64,000 nt of DNA from Romanomermis culicivorax (GCA_963922205.1 CAWUHX010000130.1:124001-188000); one strand, 5' to 3'; positions 11,098-26,000 are shown, counted from the stretch's first letter. Made by a program: numbers and translations. Notes: generated by a model not told the origin, from the letters alone.

Positions 11098-14000
11098 CTG
11101 GATGAGAAAAAAACATTTTCAGACACCCTGTTGCTTTTTTGGGGATACTGTAGGATTTTTCTACAGTAAGACACTAGTATTGTAAATACTATAGTTGAAC
11201 CTTCCAGCCAGTATTGCTGTAGGGATACTGTAGCCTCCTGCATCTACAGTAACTGTCCTTTCTGTGTTCACTGTACAATTTTCCTACAGTAAGACACTAG
11301 TATTGTAAATACTATAGTTGAACCTTTCAGCCAGTATTACTGTAGGGATACTGTAGCCTCCTGCATCTATGACTACAGTAACTGTCCTTTCTGCGTTCAC
11401 TGTACAATTTTTCTACAGTAAGACACTAGTATTGTAAATACTATAGTTGAACCTTTCAGCCAGTATTACTGTAGGGATACTGTAGCCTCCTGCATCTATG
11501 ACTACAGTAACTGTCCTTTCTGTGTTCACTGTACAATTTTCCTACAGTAAGACACTAGTAATGTAAATACTATAGTTGAACCTTTCATCTAGTATTACTG
11601 TAGGGATACTGTAGCCTCCTGAATCTATGACTACAGTAACTGTCCTTTCTGTGTTCACTGTACAATTTTCCTACAGTAAGACACTAGTACTGTAAATACT
11701 ATAGTTGAACCTTTCATCTAGTATTACTGTAGGGATACTGTAGCCTCCTGCATCTATGACTACAGTAACTGTCCTTTCTGTGTTCACTGTACAATTTTCC
11801 TACAGTAAGACACTAGTATTGTAAATACTATAGTTGAACCTTTCATCTAGTATTACTGTAGGGATACTGTAGCCTCCTGCATCTATGACTACAGTAACTG
11901 TCCTTTCTGTGTTCACTGTACAATTTTCCTACAGTAAGACACTAGTATTGTAAATACTATAGTTGAACCTTTCATCTAGTATTACTGTAGGGATACTGTA
12001 GCCTCCTGCATCTACAGTAACTGTCCTTTCTGTGTTCACTGTACAATTTTCCTACAGTAAGACACTACTATTGTAAATACTATAGTTGAACCTTTCATCT
12101 AGTATTACTGTAGGGATACTGTAGCCTCCTGCATCTACAGTAACTGTCCTTTCTGCGTTCACTGTACAATTTTCCTACAGTAAGACACTACTATTGTAAA
12201 TACTATAGTTGAACCTTTCATCAGTATTACTGTAGGAATACTGTAGCCTCCTGCATCTACAGTAACTGTCCTTTCTGCGTTCACTGTACAATTTTCCTAC
12301 AGTAAGACACTAGTATTGTAAATACTATAGTTGAACCTTTCATCTAGTATTACTGTAGGGATACTGTAGCCTCCTGCATCTATGACTACAGTAACTGTCC
12401 TTTCTGTGTTCACTGTACAATTTTCCTACAGTAAGACACTAGTATTGTAAATACTATAGTTGAACCTTTCAGCCAGTATTACTGTAGGGATACTGTAGCC
12501 TCCTGCATCTATGACTACAGTAACTGTCCTTTCTGTGTTCACTGTACAATTTTCCTACAGTAAGACACTAGTATTGTAAATACTATAGTTGAACCTTTCA
12601 GCCAGTATTACTGTAGGGATACTGTAGCCTCCTGCATCTATGACTACAGTAACTGTCCTTTCTGCGTTCACTGTACAATTTTCCTACAGTAAGACACTAG
12701 TATTGTAAATACTATAGTTGAACCTTTCATCTAGTATTACTGTAGGGATACTGTAGCCTCCTGCATCTATGACTACAGTAACTGTCCTTTCTGTGTTCAC
12801 TGTACAATTTTCCTACAGTAAGACACTAGTACTGTAAATACTATAGTTGAACCTTTCATCTAGTATTACTGTAGGGATACTGTAGCCTCCTGCATCTATG
12901 ACTACAGTAACTGTCCTTTCTGCGTTCACTGTACAATTTTCCTACAGTAAGACACTAGTAATGTAAATACTATAGTTGAACCTTTCATCTAGTATTACTG
13001 TAGGGATACTGTAGCCTCCTGCATCTATGACTACAGTAACTGTCCTTTCTGTGTTCACTGTACAATTTTCCTACAGTAAGACACTAGTATTGTAAATACT
13101 ATAGTTGAACCTTTCAGCCAGTATTACTGTAGGGATACTGTAGCCTCCTGCATCTATGACTACAGTAACTGTCCTTTCTGTGTTCACTGTACAATTTTCC
13201 TACAGTAAGACACTAGTAATGTAAATACTATAGTTGAACCTTTCATCTAGTATTACTGTAGGGATACTGTAGCCTCCTGCATCTATGACTACAGTAACTG
13301 TCCTTTCTGTGTTCACTGTACAATTTTCCTACAGTAAGACACTAGTATTGTAAATACTATAGTTGAACCTTTCAGCCAGTATTACTGTAGGGATACTGTA
13401 GCCTCCTGCATCTATGACTACAGTAACTGTCCTTTCTGCGTTCACTGTACAATTTTCCTACAGTAAGACACTACTATTGTAAATACTATAGTTGAACCTT
13501 TCATCTAGTATTACTGTAGGGATACTGTAGCCTCCTGCATCTACAGTAACTGTCCTTTCTGCGTTCACTGTACAATTTTCCTACAGTAAGACACTAGTAT
13601 TGTAAATACTATAGTTGAACCTTTCATCTAGTATTACTGTAGGGATACTGTAGCCTCCTGCATCTATGACTACAGTAACTGTCCTTTCTGTGTTCACTGT
13701 ACAATTTTCCTACAGTAAGACACTAGTATTGTAAATACTATAGTTGAACCTTTCATCTAGTATTACTGTAGGGATACTGTAGCCTCCTGCATCTATGACT
13801 ACAGTAACTGTCCTTTCTGCGTTCACTGTACAATTTTCCTACAGTAAGACACTAGTATTGTAAATACTATAGTTGAACCTTTCATCTAGTATTACTGTAG
13901 GGATACTGTAGCCTCCTGCATCTATGACTACAGTAACTGTCCTTTCTGTGTTCACTGTACAATTTTCCTACAGTAAGACACTAGTATTGTAAATACTATA

Positions 14001-17000
14001 GTTGAACCTTTCATCTAGTATTACTGTAGGGATACTGTAGCCTCCTGCATCTATGACTACAGTAACTGTCCTTTCTGTGTTCATTGTACAATTTTCCTAC
14101 AGTAAGACACTAGTATTGTAAATACTATAGTTGAACCTTTCATCTAGTATTACTGTAGGGATACTGTAGCCTTCCTGCATCTACAGTAACTGTCCTTTCT
14201 GCGTTCACTGTACAATTTTCCTACAGTAAGACACTAGTATTGTAAATACTATAGTTGAACCTTTCAGCCTGTATTACTGTAGGAATACTGTAGCCTCCTG
14301 CATCTATGACTACAGTAACTGTCCTTTCTGCGTTCACTGTACAATTTTCCTACAGTAAGACACTAGTAATGTAAATACTATAGTTGAACCTTTCATCTAG
14401 TATTACTGTAGGGATACTGTAGCCTCCTGCATCTACAGTAACTGTCCTTTCTGTGTTCATTGTACAATTTTCCTACAGTAAGACACTAGTATTGTAAATA
14501 CTATAGTTGAACCTTTCATCTAGTATTACTGTAGGGATACTGTAGCCTTCTGCATCTATGACTACAGTAACTGTCCTTTCTGTGTTCACTGTACAATTTT
14601 CCTACAGTAAGACACTAGTATTGTAAATACTATAGTTGAACCTTTCATCTAGTATTACTGTAGGGATACTGTAGCCTCGTGCATCTATGACTACAGTAAC
14701 TGTCCTTTCTGTATTCACTGTACAATTTTCCTACAGTAAGACACTAGTATTGTAAATACTATAGTTGAACCTTTCAGCCAGTATTACTGTAGGGATACTG
14801 TAGCCTCCTGCATCTATGACTACAGTAACTGTCCTTTCTGTGTTCACTGTACAATTTTCCTACAGTAAGACACTAGTAATGTAAATACTATAGTTGAACC
14901 TTTCATCTAGTATTACTGTAGGGATACTGTAGCCTCGTGCATCTATGACTACAGTAACTGTCCTTTCTGTGTTCACTGTACAATTTTCCTACAGTAAGAC
15001 ACTAGTATTGTAAATACTATAGTTGAACCTTTCAGCCAGTATTACTGTAGGGATACTGTAGCCTCCTGCATCTATGACTACAGTAACTGTCCTTTCTGTG
15101 TTCACTGTACAATTTTCCTACAGTAAGACACTAGTATTGTAAATACTATAGTTGAACCTTTCAGCCAGTATTACTGTAGGGATACTGTAGCCTCCTGCAT
15201 CTATGACTACAGTAACTGTCCTTTCTGTGTTCACTGTACAATTTCCCTACAGTAAGACACTAGTATTGTAAATACTATAGTTGAACCTTTCATCTAGTAT
15301 TACTGTAGGGATACTGTAGCCTCCTGCATCTATGACTACAGTGACTGTCCTTTCTGTGTTCACTCTACAATTTTCCTACAGTAAGACACTAGTAATGTAA
15401 ATACTATAGTTGAACCTTTCATCTAGTAATACTGTAGGGATACTGTAGCCTCCTGCATCTATGACTACAGTAACTGTCCTTTCTGCGTTCACTGTACAAT
15501 TTTCCTACAGTAAGACACTATAGATGGATTCTTCATGTAAAATTATTTTAGGTATACTGTAACATGCTGCACTAACTACTACAGTAAGTGTCTTCCCTGT
15601 GTTTACTGTAAAATTTTCCCACAGTATGACACAATAGTTAATTCTCCATCTAATGTTACTGTAAGGATACTGTAATCTGCTGTACAAGTTTCTGTGTTTA
15701 CTGTAGAATTTTTATACAGTATGGCACTTTAGTTAAATCTTCCATGCGGTATTACTGTAGGGATACTGTAACCTAGCCCCATCCACGACTAAAGTAACTG
15801 TCTTTTTCGTGTTTACTGTAGGATTTTCCTACAGTAAGATATTATAGTTGAATTCTCCATGTAGAATCACTGTAGGTATACTGTAACGTGCTGCACAAAT
15901 TATTGCAGTAACTGTCTTCTTTGTGTTTACTGTAGAATTTTCCTACAGTAAGACATTAATAGTTGAATCTTTCATGCGGTATTACTGTAGGGATACTGTA
16001 GCCTCCTTCGTGTATGACTATAGTAATTGTCATTTTTATGTTTACTGTAGAATTTTTCTACAGTATGACACTATGGTTGAATTCTCCATCAAGTCTTACT
16101 GTAAGGATACTGTAAGCTGCTGCATCAATCACTACAGTAACCGTGGTTACAGTATGACATTACTGGTGAATTCTTCATCTAGTGTTACTGTAGGGATACT
16201 GTAACCTGCTGCATCAATCACTACAGTAACTGTCTTTTCTGTGTTTACTGTAGAATTTTCTTACAGTATGCGAGTATGGTTGAATTGTTCATCTAGTCTT
16301 ACTGTAGGGATACTTCAACCTGCTGCATCAATCACTACAGTAACTGTTGTTTTCGTTTTTACTGTAGAATTTTCCTACAGTAAGACACTGTAGTGTAATT
16401 CTTCATGTTTGATTACTGTAGATATACTGCAACCTGCTGCATCAATCACTACAGTAACCGTGGTACCAATATTTACTGTAGAATTTTTGCTACAGTAAGA
16501 CACAATGGATGAATTCTTCATCTCGTCTTACTGTAAGTATACTGTAACCTGCTGCACGAATCACTGCAGTAAATGTCGTTTCTGTGTTTACTGTAGAAGT
16601 TTCTACAGTATGACATAAGTACAGTAAACAGTATAGTTGAACCTTCCATCTAGTATTACTGTAGGGATACTGTAGCCTGCTCTATCTCTAACTATAGTAA
16701 CTGTGGTTTCATGATTTACGTCACTTTACGTATATACTGTAATTTTTGATTGATCAGCAGGTGTGAAAAAAGCGATGATTACTGTAGCTGAATACAGTAA
16801 TAGCATTAGAATACTGTATTTTTTTATTAGATTAAAATCATGGGGCTAAAACTTACTTCATTATTCAAGAAGCATACCACAATGGCCACGATCGCACCCT
16901 AGAATTTTAAAAATTTTTTAAAAATCGGAAAAAATTTAAAAAAAAAATCCGAAAAAATTTCAAAAAAATTTGAAAAAATTTAAAAAGTTGAAAAAATTGG

Positions 17001-20000
17001 CAAAAAGTAAAACATAAAATTAAAAAAAATACGAAAAATTGAAAAAATTGAAAAATTGAAAACGAAAATTTAAAAAAAATGATAAAATCAAAAACGAAAC
17101 TTAAAAAAATTTAAAACATTTGAAAAAGTCAATAAAATAAAAAAATCGAAAAACTGAAAAAGAAATTTGAAAAGAAAATCAAAAGTAAGTAGAAAAATTG
17201 AATAAAATTAGCAAAACTATAAAAAAATTAATAAATAAATAAAAATACTGAGAAAAAAAATTAAAAAATAAGAAAGAATTAAAAAGATAAAAAACGAAAA
17301 AATGAAAAAAATGAGAAAAAAATTTAAAAAAAGTAAAAACTTTAAAAAAAAGTTTGAAAAAAAGTAGAAAGCAAATTTAAAAAGAAGTGAAAAATGAAAA
17401 AAATTTGAAAAAATTAAAAAAAATTAAAAACTAATAAAAAATTTAAAAAAAATTAAAAAAAAATTAAAAAAATAAAAAATAAGGAAGAATTTTAAAATTT
17501 AAAATTAAATAAATTTTAAAAAACTAAAAAATAATTTAAAAAATTTATAAAAATTGAAAAAATTAGAAATTTAAAAAATTTAAAAATTTGAAAAATATAT
17601 TTAAAAATTTTAAAAAATTGAAAAAAATTAAAAAAAATTAAGAATTTGAAAAATTTTAAAATTTAAAAAAATTTAAAAATTGAGAAGAAATTCAAAACAA
17701 AAATCAAAAATAAGTCGAAAAATTAAAAAAATTGAAAAAATTTGAAAAAAATTTAAAAATTAATAAAAAATTTTAAAAAATGAAGACAATGAAAAAATAA
17801 GGGAGAATTTAAAAAATTAAAAATTAAAGAATAAAAAAATTCAAAAAATAAAAAAGAAAATTTAAAAAAGTAAATAGATAAAAAAATTTAAAATTGAAAA
17901 AATTTTAAAAAATCAAAAATAATATTTCTAAAAAACCAAAAAATAATTTTAAAAATTTATCAAAATTGAAAGAAATTATAAATTTTAAAAAAATTTAGAA
18001 ATTTGAAAAATATATTAAAATTCAGAAAAATTAAAAAATTTAAGGAAATTGGAATTAAAATAAAATTAAAAATTTAAGAAATTTGAAAATTTTTAAAAAT
18101 TCAAAAAAAAATCAAGAATAAGTTGAAAGATTAAAAAAATTGGGAAAATTAAAAAAAATTAAAAAACTAATAAAAAATTTTAAAAAATGAAAACAATAAA
18201 AAAATAAGGAAGATTTTAAAAAATTAAAAATTAAAGAATAAAAAATTTAAAAAATAAAAAAGAAAATTTTAAAAAAATAAAAAATTGAAAAGATATTTAA
18301 AACAAAAATCAAAAATAAGTCGAAAAATTAAAAAAATTGGAAAACTTAAAAAAAATTTAAAAATTAATAAAAAAATTTAAAAAAATGAAAACAATAAAAA
18401 ATAAGGGAGAATTTAAAAATTAAAAATTAAAGAATAAAAAAATTCAAAAAATTAAAAAGAAAATTTTAAAAAATTAAAAAGATTAAAAAAATTTAAAATT
18501 GAAAAAATTAAAAAAAATCAAAAAAATAATTCTAAAAAATCAAAAAATAATTTTAAAAATTTATAAAAATTGAAAGAGATTAAAAATTTTTGAAAATTTA
18601 GAAATTTGAAAAATATATTTAAAAATTTAAAAAAATTCAAAAAAAACCAAAAATAAGTCGAAAAATTAAAAAAATTAGAAAAACTAAAAAAAAATTTTAA
18701 AACAAATAAAAAATTTTTAAAAATTAAAACACAAAAAGAAGAAATTAAAAAATTAAAAATTAGAGAATAAAAAAATTCTAAAAATGATGATAAAGTAAAT
18801 TTAAAAAAGTAAATAGATTAAAAAAATTGAAAATTGAAAAAATTTTAAAAAAATCAAAAAAATAATTTGGAAAAAATTTGAAAATTTGAAAAATATATTC
18901 AAAAATTTAAAAAGTTAAAAAATTGAAAAAATTTAAAATCTAAAAGAATTTTGAATTTCAAAAATTTTAAAAACTTGAGAATTTAAAAAAAATTCAAAAA
19001 TTCAAAAAAAAATTTTAAAAACTAAAAAATAATTTAAAAAATTTATAAAAATTGAAAGAAATTAAAAATTTTTAAATTTGAAAAATATATTTGAAAATTT
19101 TAAAAAATTAAAAAATTAAAAAAAATTATAAAAAAATTAAAAAAATTCAAAAATTAAAAAAAATTCAAAAATTTAGAAAAAAACTAAAAATTTAAAAAAA
19201 TTGAAAAATTAAAAAAAAAAATTTAAAAATTCAAAAATTTAAAAAAAAATTTGAAAATTAAAAAAAAATTAAAAATACCTGCAAAGAAGTTAAAGGCACG
19301 TAGACAACTTGGAAAATGGTCGTAAACGCGGATTTTGGATCCAGGGGACGGTAAAAACAACTCAAAATGTACTGTACGCCGAAAAGGGGCATCAAAATTA
19401 TCAATGCTTTGGCCGTGGTCCTTAAAAAAAAAGTTCATCTTGCTGACGTCAAAATTTTTTTTTTCATATTTTTTCGCTTTTTTTCTTTTTTCTTGTTTTC
19501 TTTTTTTTCTCTTTTATTTTTTTTGTCTTTTTTTTCTTTTATTTTTTTTTGTCTTTTTTTTCTTTCTTTTATTTTTTTGTCTTTTTTTCTTTCTTTTATT
19601 CTATTTTTGACATTTTTTTTTAATTTTTTTCCGTTTTTGGTCGTTTTCTTTTTTTCGTAGTCTTATTTTTATGCCTTTTTTCTTTTGTATTTTTTTCCTC
19701 TTTTTCATCTTGTTTTTTTCCTTTTAATTTTTTTAATGTTTTTCTATTTTGTCTTGTTTTTCTTTTTTATTTTTTCTTTGTTGTCTTTTTTTCGCTTTTC
19801 TCTTTTTTTCTTTTTATTCTTATATCTTTTTTCATTTTTCATTTTCTTTTTTTACTTTGTTTTTCTTCTTTTCCTTTTTTATTTTTTATTTTTATTGTTT
19901 TTCTTGTTTCTTTTTTTATTTTGTTTTTATCTTTCCTTTTTCATCTTTTTTATATTTTTTATCTTGTTTTTCTTTTCTTCTTTTTTTCTATCTTATCTGT

Positions 20001-23000
20001 TTTTTTTATTTTTCTTCTTTCTTTTTTTTTATTTTTCTCTTTTTTCTTTTTTTCTTTTTATTTTGATATCTTTTTTAATTTTTTTTCTTTTTTTATCTTT
20101 TCTTTTTTTATCTTTTCTTTTTTTACTTTGTTTTTCTTCTTTTCCTTTTTTATTTTTTATTTTTATTGTTTTTCTTGTTTCTTTTTTATTTTGTTTTTCT
20201 CTTTCCTTTTTCATCTTTGTTTTATTTTTATCTTGTTTTTCTTTTCTCCTTTTTTCTATCTTATATGTTTTTTTGTTTTTCTTCTTTCTTTTTTGTATTT
20301 TTTATCTTGTTTTTCATTTCTTCTTCTTTTTTTCTATCTTATCTGGTTTTTCTTGTTTTTCTTTTTTCTTTGGTAATTTTTTCTTTTGTTCTTTTTTACA
20401 TTTTTTTGTCTTGTTTTTCTTTTTTCTTCTTTCTTTTTCTATTTTTTCTTGTTTTTCTTGTTTCTTTTTGTTTTTTATTTTTTATTGTTTCTTTTTTCTT
20501 CATTAATTTTTTTCTTTTTTCTCTTGATCTTTTTATCTTTTTTCCTTTTTTTCTTCTTTTTTACCTGTTTTTCCTTTTTTCTTCTTGTTTTATTTTTTTA
20601 TTTTTCCAATTTTTTATTTTTCATTTTGATTTTTTTCTGTATTTTTATTTTGTTTTTCTTTTTATCTTTTTTATCTTGTTTTTCTTGATTTTCTTGTTTT
20701 TGTTTTTCATTTTCATTTTGAAATTCTTTTTTTTTGTTTTTCTTTTCTTATATGTTGTTTTTCTTCTTTTTTCTTTTTTTCTTGTTTTTTTCTTTCTTTT
20801 TTCGTTTTTCTTTTTTATTTTCATTTCTTTTTTCTGTTTTCATTCTATATTTTTTATCTTATTTTTCTTTTTTCTTTGTTTTGTTTTTGTTTTTTTTATT
20901 TTTCTTTCCTTCTTTTTTTTGTTTTTTATTTTTTGTTTTTATTTTTTGGGTTTTTTTTCCTTTTCCTTTTTCCTTTTTTCTTTTCTCTTCTTTTCTTTTT
21001 ACTCATTTTTTGTTTTTCTGTTTGTCTTTATTGTTTTTGTTTCGTCTTTTAAAATGTTTTTTCTTTCTTTTCTTTTGTTTCTCTTTCTTGTTTCTTATTT
21101 TTCTTTGTTTTTTGTTTTTTCTATTTTTTTTCTTTTTTTTGTTTTTTTGGTTTTTTCTCTTTTTTTGTCTTTTGTGTTTTCTTTGTTTTGTTTTTATTTT
21201 GTTTTTTGTTTTCTGTTGTTCGAATTTTTTTTCTTTCTTCTTTGTCTTTTTCCTTCATTCATAATATTTTCTTTTTTCATTTTTTTGTTTTTTGCTTTTC
21301 TTCCTTTTTTGTTTTTTTTTGTTTTTTTGTTTTTTTTCTCTCTCTGTTCTTTTTTTCTTCTTTGTTTTTCGTTTTGTTTTTTTTTGTTTTTTTCTTTTTA
21401 TTGTTTTTTTTCTTTATTTTTTTCTTTTTTTTGTTTTTTTTTTTTTTTTTTTTTCTTTTTTTGTTTTTTTCTTAATTTTTTCTTTTTTTTGTTTTTTTTT
21501 TTGTTTTTTTTCTTTGTTTTTTTCTTTGTTTTTTGTTTTTTTCTCACCAAAATTGCTTCCCCGACGAAGAATGTTGATCGTTTACTGTAGAATGTAAAGT
21601 TTTCGATAAAACGATCCTGACGATATTGATCAAAAAGATACAATTGGCCTAGATGTACAGTAAGACGAAAATTCTTACTGTAGAATTTTCTACAGTCATC
21701 AAAAAAATTTAAATTTACAATTTGGAAAGCCAACGAAACGGAAGCGTAGCACCACCAAAATTCCGAGATCATCGTTGTCCAACAGCTAAATTTGAAAAAA
21801 AAATTTAAATTTTAAAATTTTAAAATTTTGAAATTTCGAAATTTTAAAAATTAAACATTTTAAAAATTTCAAAAAATGCAAAATTTCAAAATTTTGAAAA
21901 TTTTGAAATTCTAAAAATTTTAAAAACTCTACAAAGTTTAGAATATAAAACTTAAAAAATTTAAAAATGCAAAATTTCAAAATTTTGAAAATTTTGAAAT
22001 TCTAAAAATTTTAAATATAAAAGATTTAAAATTTTGATAAGTTCAGCAATTTTTAAATACAACGTTTTAAAAATTTAAAACTACAAAATTTTAAAAATTT
22101 AAAGATACCATATTTTAAAAATTTAAAGATACAATATTTTAATAATTTAAGAATACAAAATTTAAAAAATTTAAAATACAAATTTTTAAAAATTTTTAAA
22201 TACAAAGTTTTAAGAATTTTAAAATACAAAATTTTAAAAATTTAAGAATACAAAATTTTAAAAATTTAAAAATACAAAATTTTAAAAATTTAAGAATATA
22301 AAATTTTAAAAATTTGAGAATACAAAATTTTAAAAATTTGAGAATACAAAATTTCAAAAATTTAAAAATACAAAATTTTAAAGATTTAAAAATACAAAAT
22401 TTTAAAAATTTGAGAATACAAAACTTTAAAAATTTTAAAATACAAAATTTTAAAAACTTAAAGATACAAAATTTTAAAAATTCAAAGATACAAAAAAAAT
22501 TTTAAAATACAAAATTTTAAAAATTTAAGGATACAAAATTTTAAAAATTTTAAAATACAAAATTTTAAAAATTTAAAGATACAAAATTTTAAAAATATTA
22601 AAACACAAAATTTAAAAAATTTAAGAATACAAAATTTAAAAAATTTAAGAATACAAAATTTTGAAATTTTGAGAATACAAAATTTTAAAAATTTAAGAAT
22701 ACAAATTTAAAAAATTTAAGAATACAACGTTTTAAAAATTTCAAAAAACAAAATTTTGAAAATTTAAGAATACAAAATTTTAAAAATTTTAAAATACAAA
22801 ACTTTAAAAATTTTGAAATACAAAATTTTTAAAATTTAAGAATACAAAATTTTAAAAATTTAAGAACACAAAATTTTAAAAATTTAAGAATACAAAATTT
22901 TGAAAATTTAAGAATACAAAATTTTAAAAATTTAAGAATACAAAATTTTAAAAATTTAAAAATACAAAATTTTAAAAATTTTAAAATACAAAGTTTTAAA

Positions 23001-26000
23001 AATTTTAAAAAACAAAATTTTAAAAATTTATAGATAAAAAATTTTAAAAATTTTAAAATACAAAGTTTTAAAAATTTTGAAATACAAAATTTTAAAAATT
23101 TTAAAATACAAAACTTTAAAAATTTTAAAATACAAAATTTTAAAAATTTAAGAATACAAAATTTTAAAAATTTAAGAATACAAAATTTTAAAAATTTAGA
23201 TACAAAATTTTAAAAATTTTAAAATACAAAGTTTTAAAAATTTTGAAATACAAAATTTTAAAAATTTTAAAATACAAAACTTTAAAAATTTTAAAATACA
23301 AAATTTTAAAAATTTAAGAATACAAAATTTCAAAAATTTAAGAATACAAAATTTTAAAAATTTAAGAATACAAAATTTTAAAAATTTAGATACAAAATTT
23401 TAAAAATTTTAAAATACAAAGTTTTAAAAATTTTGAAATACAAAATTTTAAAAATTTAAGGATAGAAAATTTTAAAAATTTCAAAATGAAAATTTTTAAA
23501 AATTTTAAAATACAAAATTTTAGAAATTTAAGAATAAAATATTTTAAAAATTTAAAAATACAAAATTTTAAAAATATTTAAAAATACAAAATTCTAAAAA
23601 TTTTAAGATTTTAAATTTTTGAAAATTTAAAAAAATTTAAATTCGAATTTTAACATGATTTCATACTCACTATTTTAGCTGACCGGGCGATCGTACGCAA
23701 ATTGATCTTAAAGTGACGTAAATTAAAACGGGCAGGATTGGTACACCTGATGCAGGAAAAATTCTACAGTAATCCAACGTTGATTATCATTTCTACAGTA
23801 ACCTGCCTATCATGACAGAATGCTACCATCACCTACAGTAACTTCCAAACTTCTACAGTAACCTGCTTTATATTACAGTATCCTACCAATATCTACAGTA
23901 ATCTTCCAATTTCGACAGTAACTTTCTGGTTTCTACAGTAACCTGCCTATCATGACAGAATGCTACCAATACCTACAGTAACCTCCAAACTTCTACAGTA
24001 ACTTCCTGATTTCTACAGTAACCTCCTGATTTCTAGAGTAACCTGCCTACCACTACAGTATTCTACCATTACCGACAGTAACCTCCAAACTTCTACAGTA
24101 ACCTGCTTTATATCACAGTATCCTACCAATATCTACAGTAATCTTCCAATTTCGACAGTAACTTTCTGGTTTCTACAGTAACCTGCCTATCATGACAGTA
24201 TGCTACCAATACCTACAGTAACCTGCTTTATATTACAGTATCCTACCAATATCTACAGTAATCTTCAAATTTCTACAGTAACTTTTCGGTTTCTACAGTA
24301 ACCTGCCTATCATGACAGAATGCTACCAATACCTACAGTAACCTCCAAACTTCTACAGTAACTTCCTGATTTCTACAGTAACCTCCTGATTTCTACATTA
24401 ACCTGCTTACCACTACAGTATTCTACCATTACCTACAGTAACCTCCAAACTTCTACAGTAACCTGCTTTATATTACAGTATCCTACCAATATCTACAGTA
24501 ATCTTCAAACTTCTACAGTAACTTTCTGATTTATACAGTAACCTGCCTATCATGACAGTATGCTACCAATACCTACAGTAACCTGCTTTATATTACAGTA
24601 TCCTACCAATATCTACAGTAATCTTCAAATTTCTACAGTAACTTTTCGGTTTCTACAGTAACCTGCCTATCATGACAGAATGCTACCAATACCTACAGTA
24701 ACCTCCAAACTTCTACAGTAACTTCCTGATTTCTACAGTAACCTCCTGATTTCTACATTAACCTGCTTACCACTACAGTATTCTACCATTACCTACAGTA
24801 ACCTCCAAACTTCTACAGTAACCTCCAAACTTCTACAGTAACCTGCTCTATATCACAGTATCCTACCAATATCTACAGTAATCTTCAAACTTCTACAGTA
24901 ACCTTTAAACTTCTACAGTAACCTGCTTTATATTACAGTATCCTACCAATATCTACAGTAATCTTCAAACTTGCACAGTAACTTTCTGATTTCTACAGTA
25001 ACCTGCCTATCATTACAGTATCCTACCGATACCTACAGTAACCTCAAAATTTCTACAGTAACCCACCCCAACCGACTACGGTAGCCGCCGCGTAGACTTT
25101 GGCTTCGGGGACGAACGGGAATTGTACTATAAATTGTAGATATGCCCCTTCGCTGAACATCCAAGCGTAATTACTAATTAAGAAATAGATGGACAAAATG
25201 TGCAGTAATCGACACCAAAGCTAAAAATAGAATTAATTAATTAATTATGACGTCACTAATTAGCATAATTAATTAATTAATTAGAATACTACCGAATTTA
25301 ATTGCAATATCGATTCGGAACTTTGCACGTGCAACCATACGATTTGGCATAGACTATTCAAAATGAACGAAATGAACAAATTTTGATGGATACGATTCTT
25401 GTAACATTTTAGTTGTCTGTAAAAAAAACAGTTTACACAACATGTAGGCAGCCATATTGTAACTGAAACAGTTTTTTTGGAATTTTGAGGTCAAAATTCA
25501 TTTTATCAATTTGAAAAGCATATATTCAGGTAGATCTTCGAAAGATCTATCGATTGATACCAAACATGACATATTTACTGCGAGATCAAGTCGAAAAACT
25601 TACAGTAAACCAATTTGAAGTCAGCCATATTGTAACTGAAACAGTTTTTTTCAAATTTTGAGGTCAAAATTCATTTTATCAATTTGAAAAGCATATATTC
25701 AGGTAGATCTTCGAAAGATCTATCGATTGATACCAAACATGACATATTTACTGCGAGATCAAGTCGAAAAACTTACAGTAAACCAATTTGAAGTCAGCCA
25801 TATTGTAACTGAAACAGTTTTTTTGAAATTTTGAAATCAAAATTCATTTTATCGATTTGAAAAGCATTTATTCAGGTAGATCTTCGAAAGATCTATCGAT
25901 TGATACCAAACAGGACATATTTATTGTGAGATCAAGTCGAAAAACTTACAGTAAACTAATTTGAAGTCAGCCATATTGTAACTGAAACAGTTTTTTTTGA

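Noticed and set aside
10748..11169. Open frames on + and in a second - frame over the GPCR tail exon
   Set aside because: Shadows of a GC-rich coding exon. Only the frame that joins NNE to VVNQVKRHW in phase 0 fits the receptor.
19335..21597. Several long poly-Phe/Leu/Ser open frames, up to 474 codons, on the + strand
   Set aside because: They arise because T-rich DNA has few stop codons. All three frames are open together, and the region is an intron of the - strand GPCR.
21786..22505. Frames encoding repeated KIQNFKNL words on both strands
   Set aside because: 24 bp minisatellite, again a multiple of three and self-complementary.
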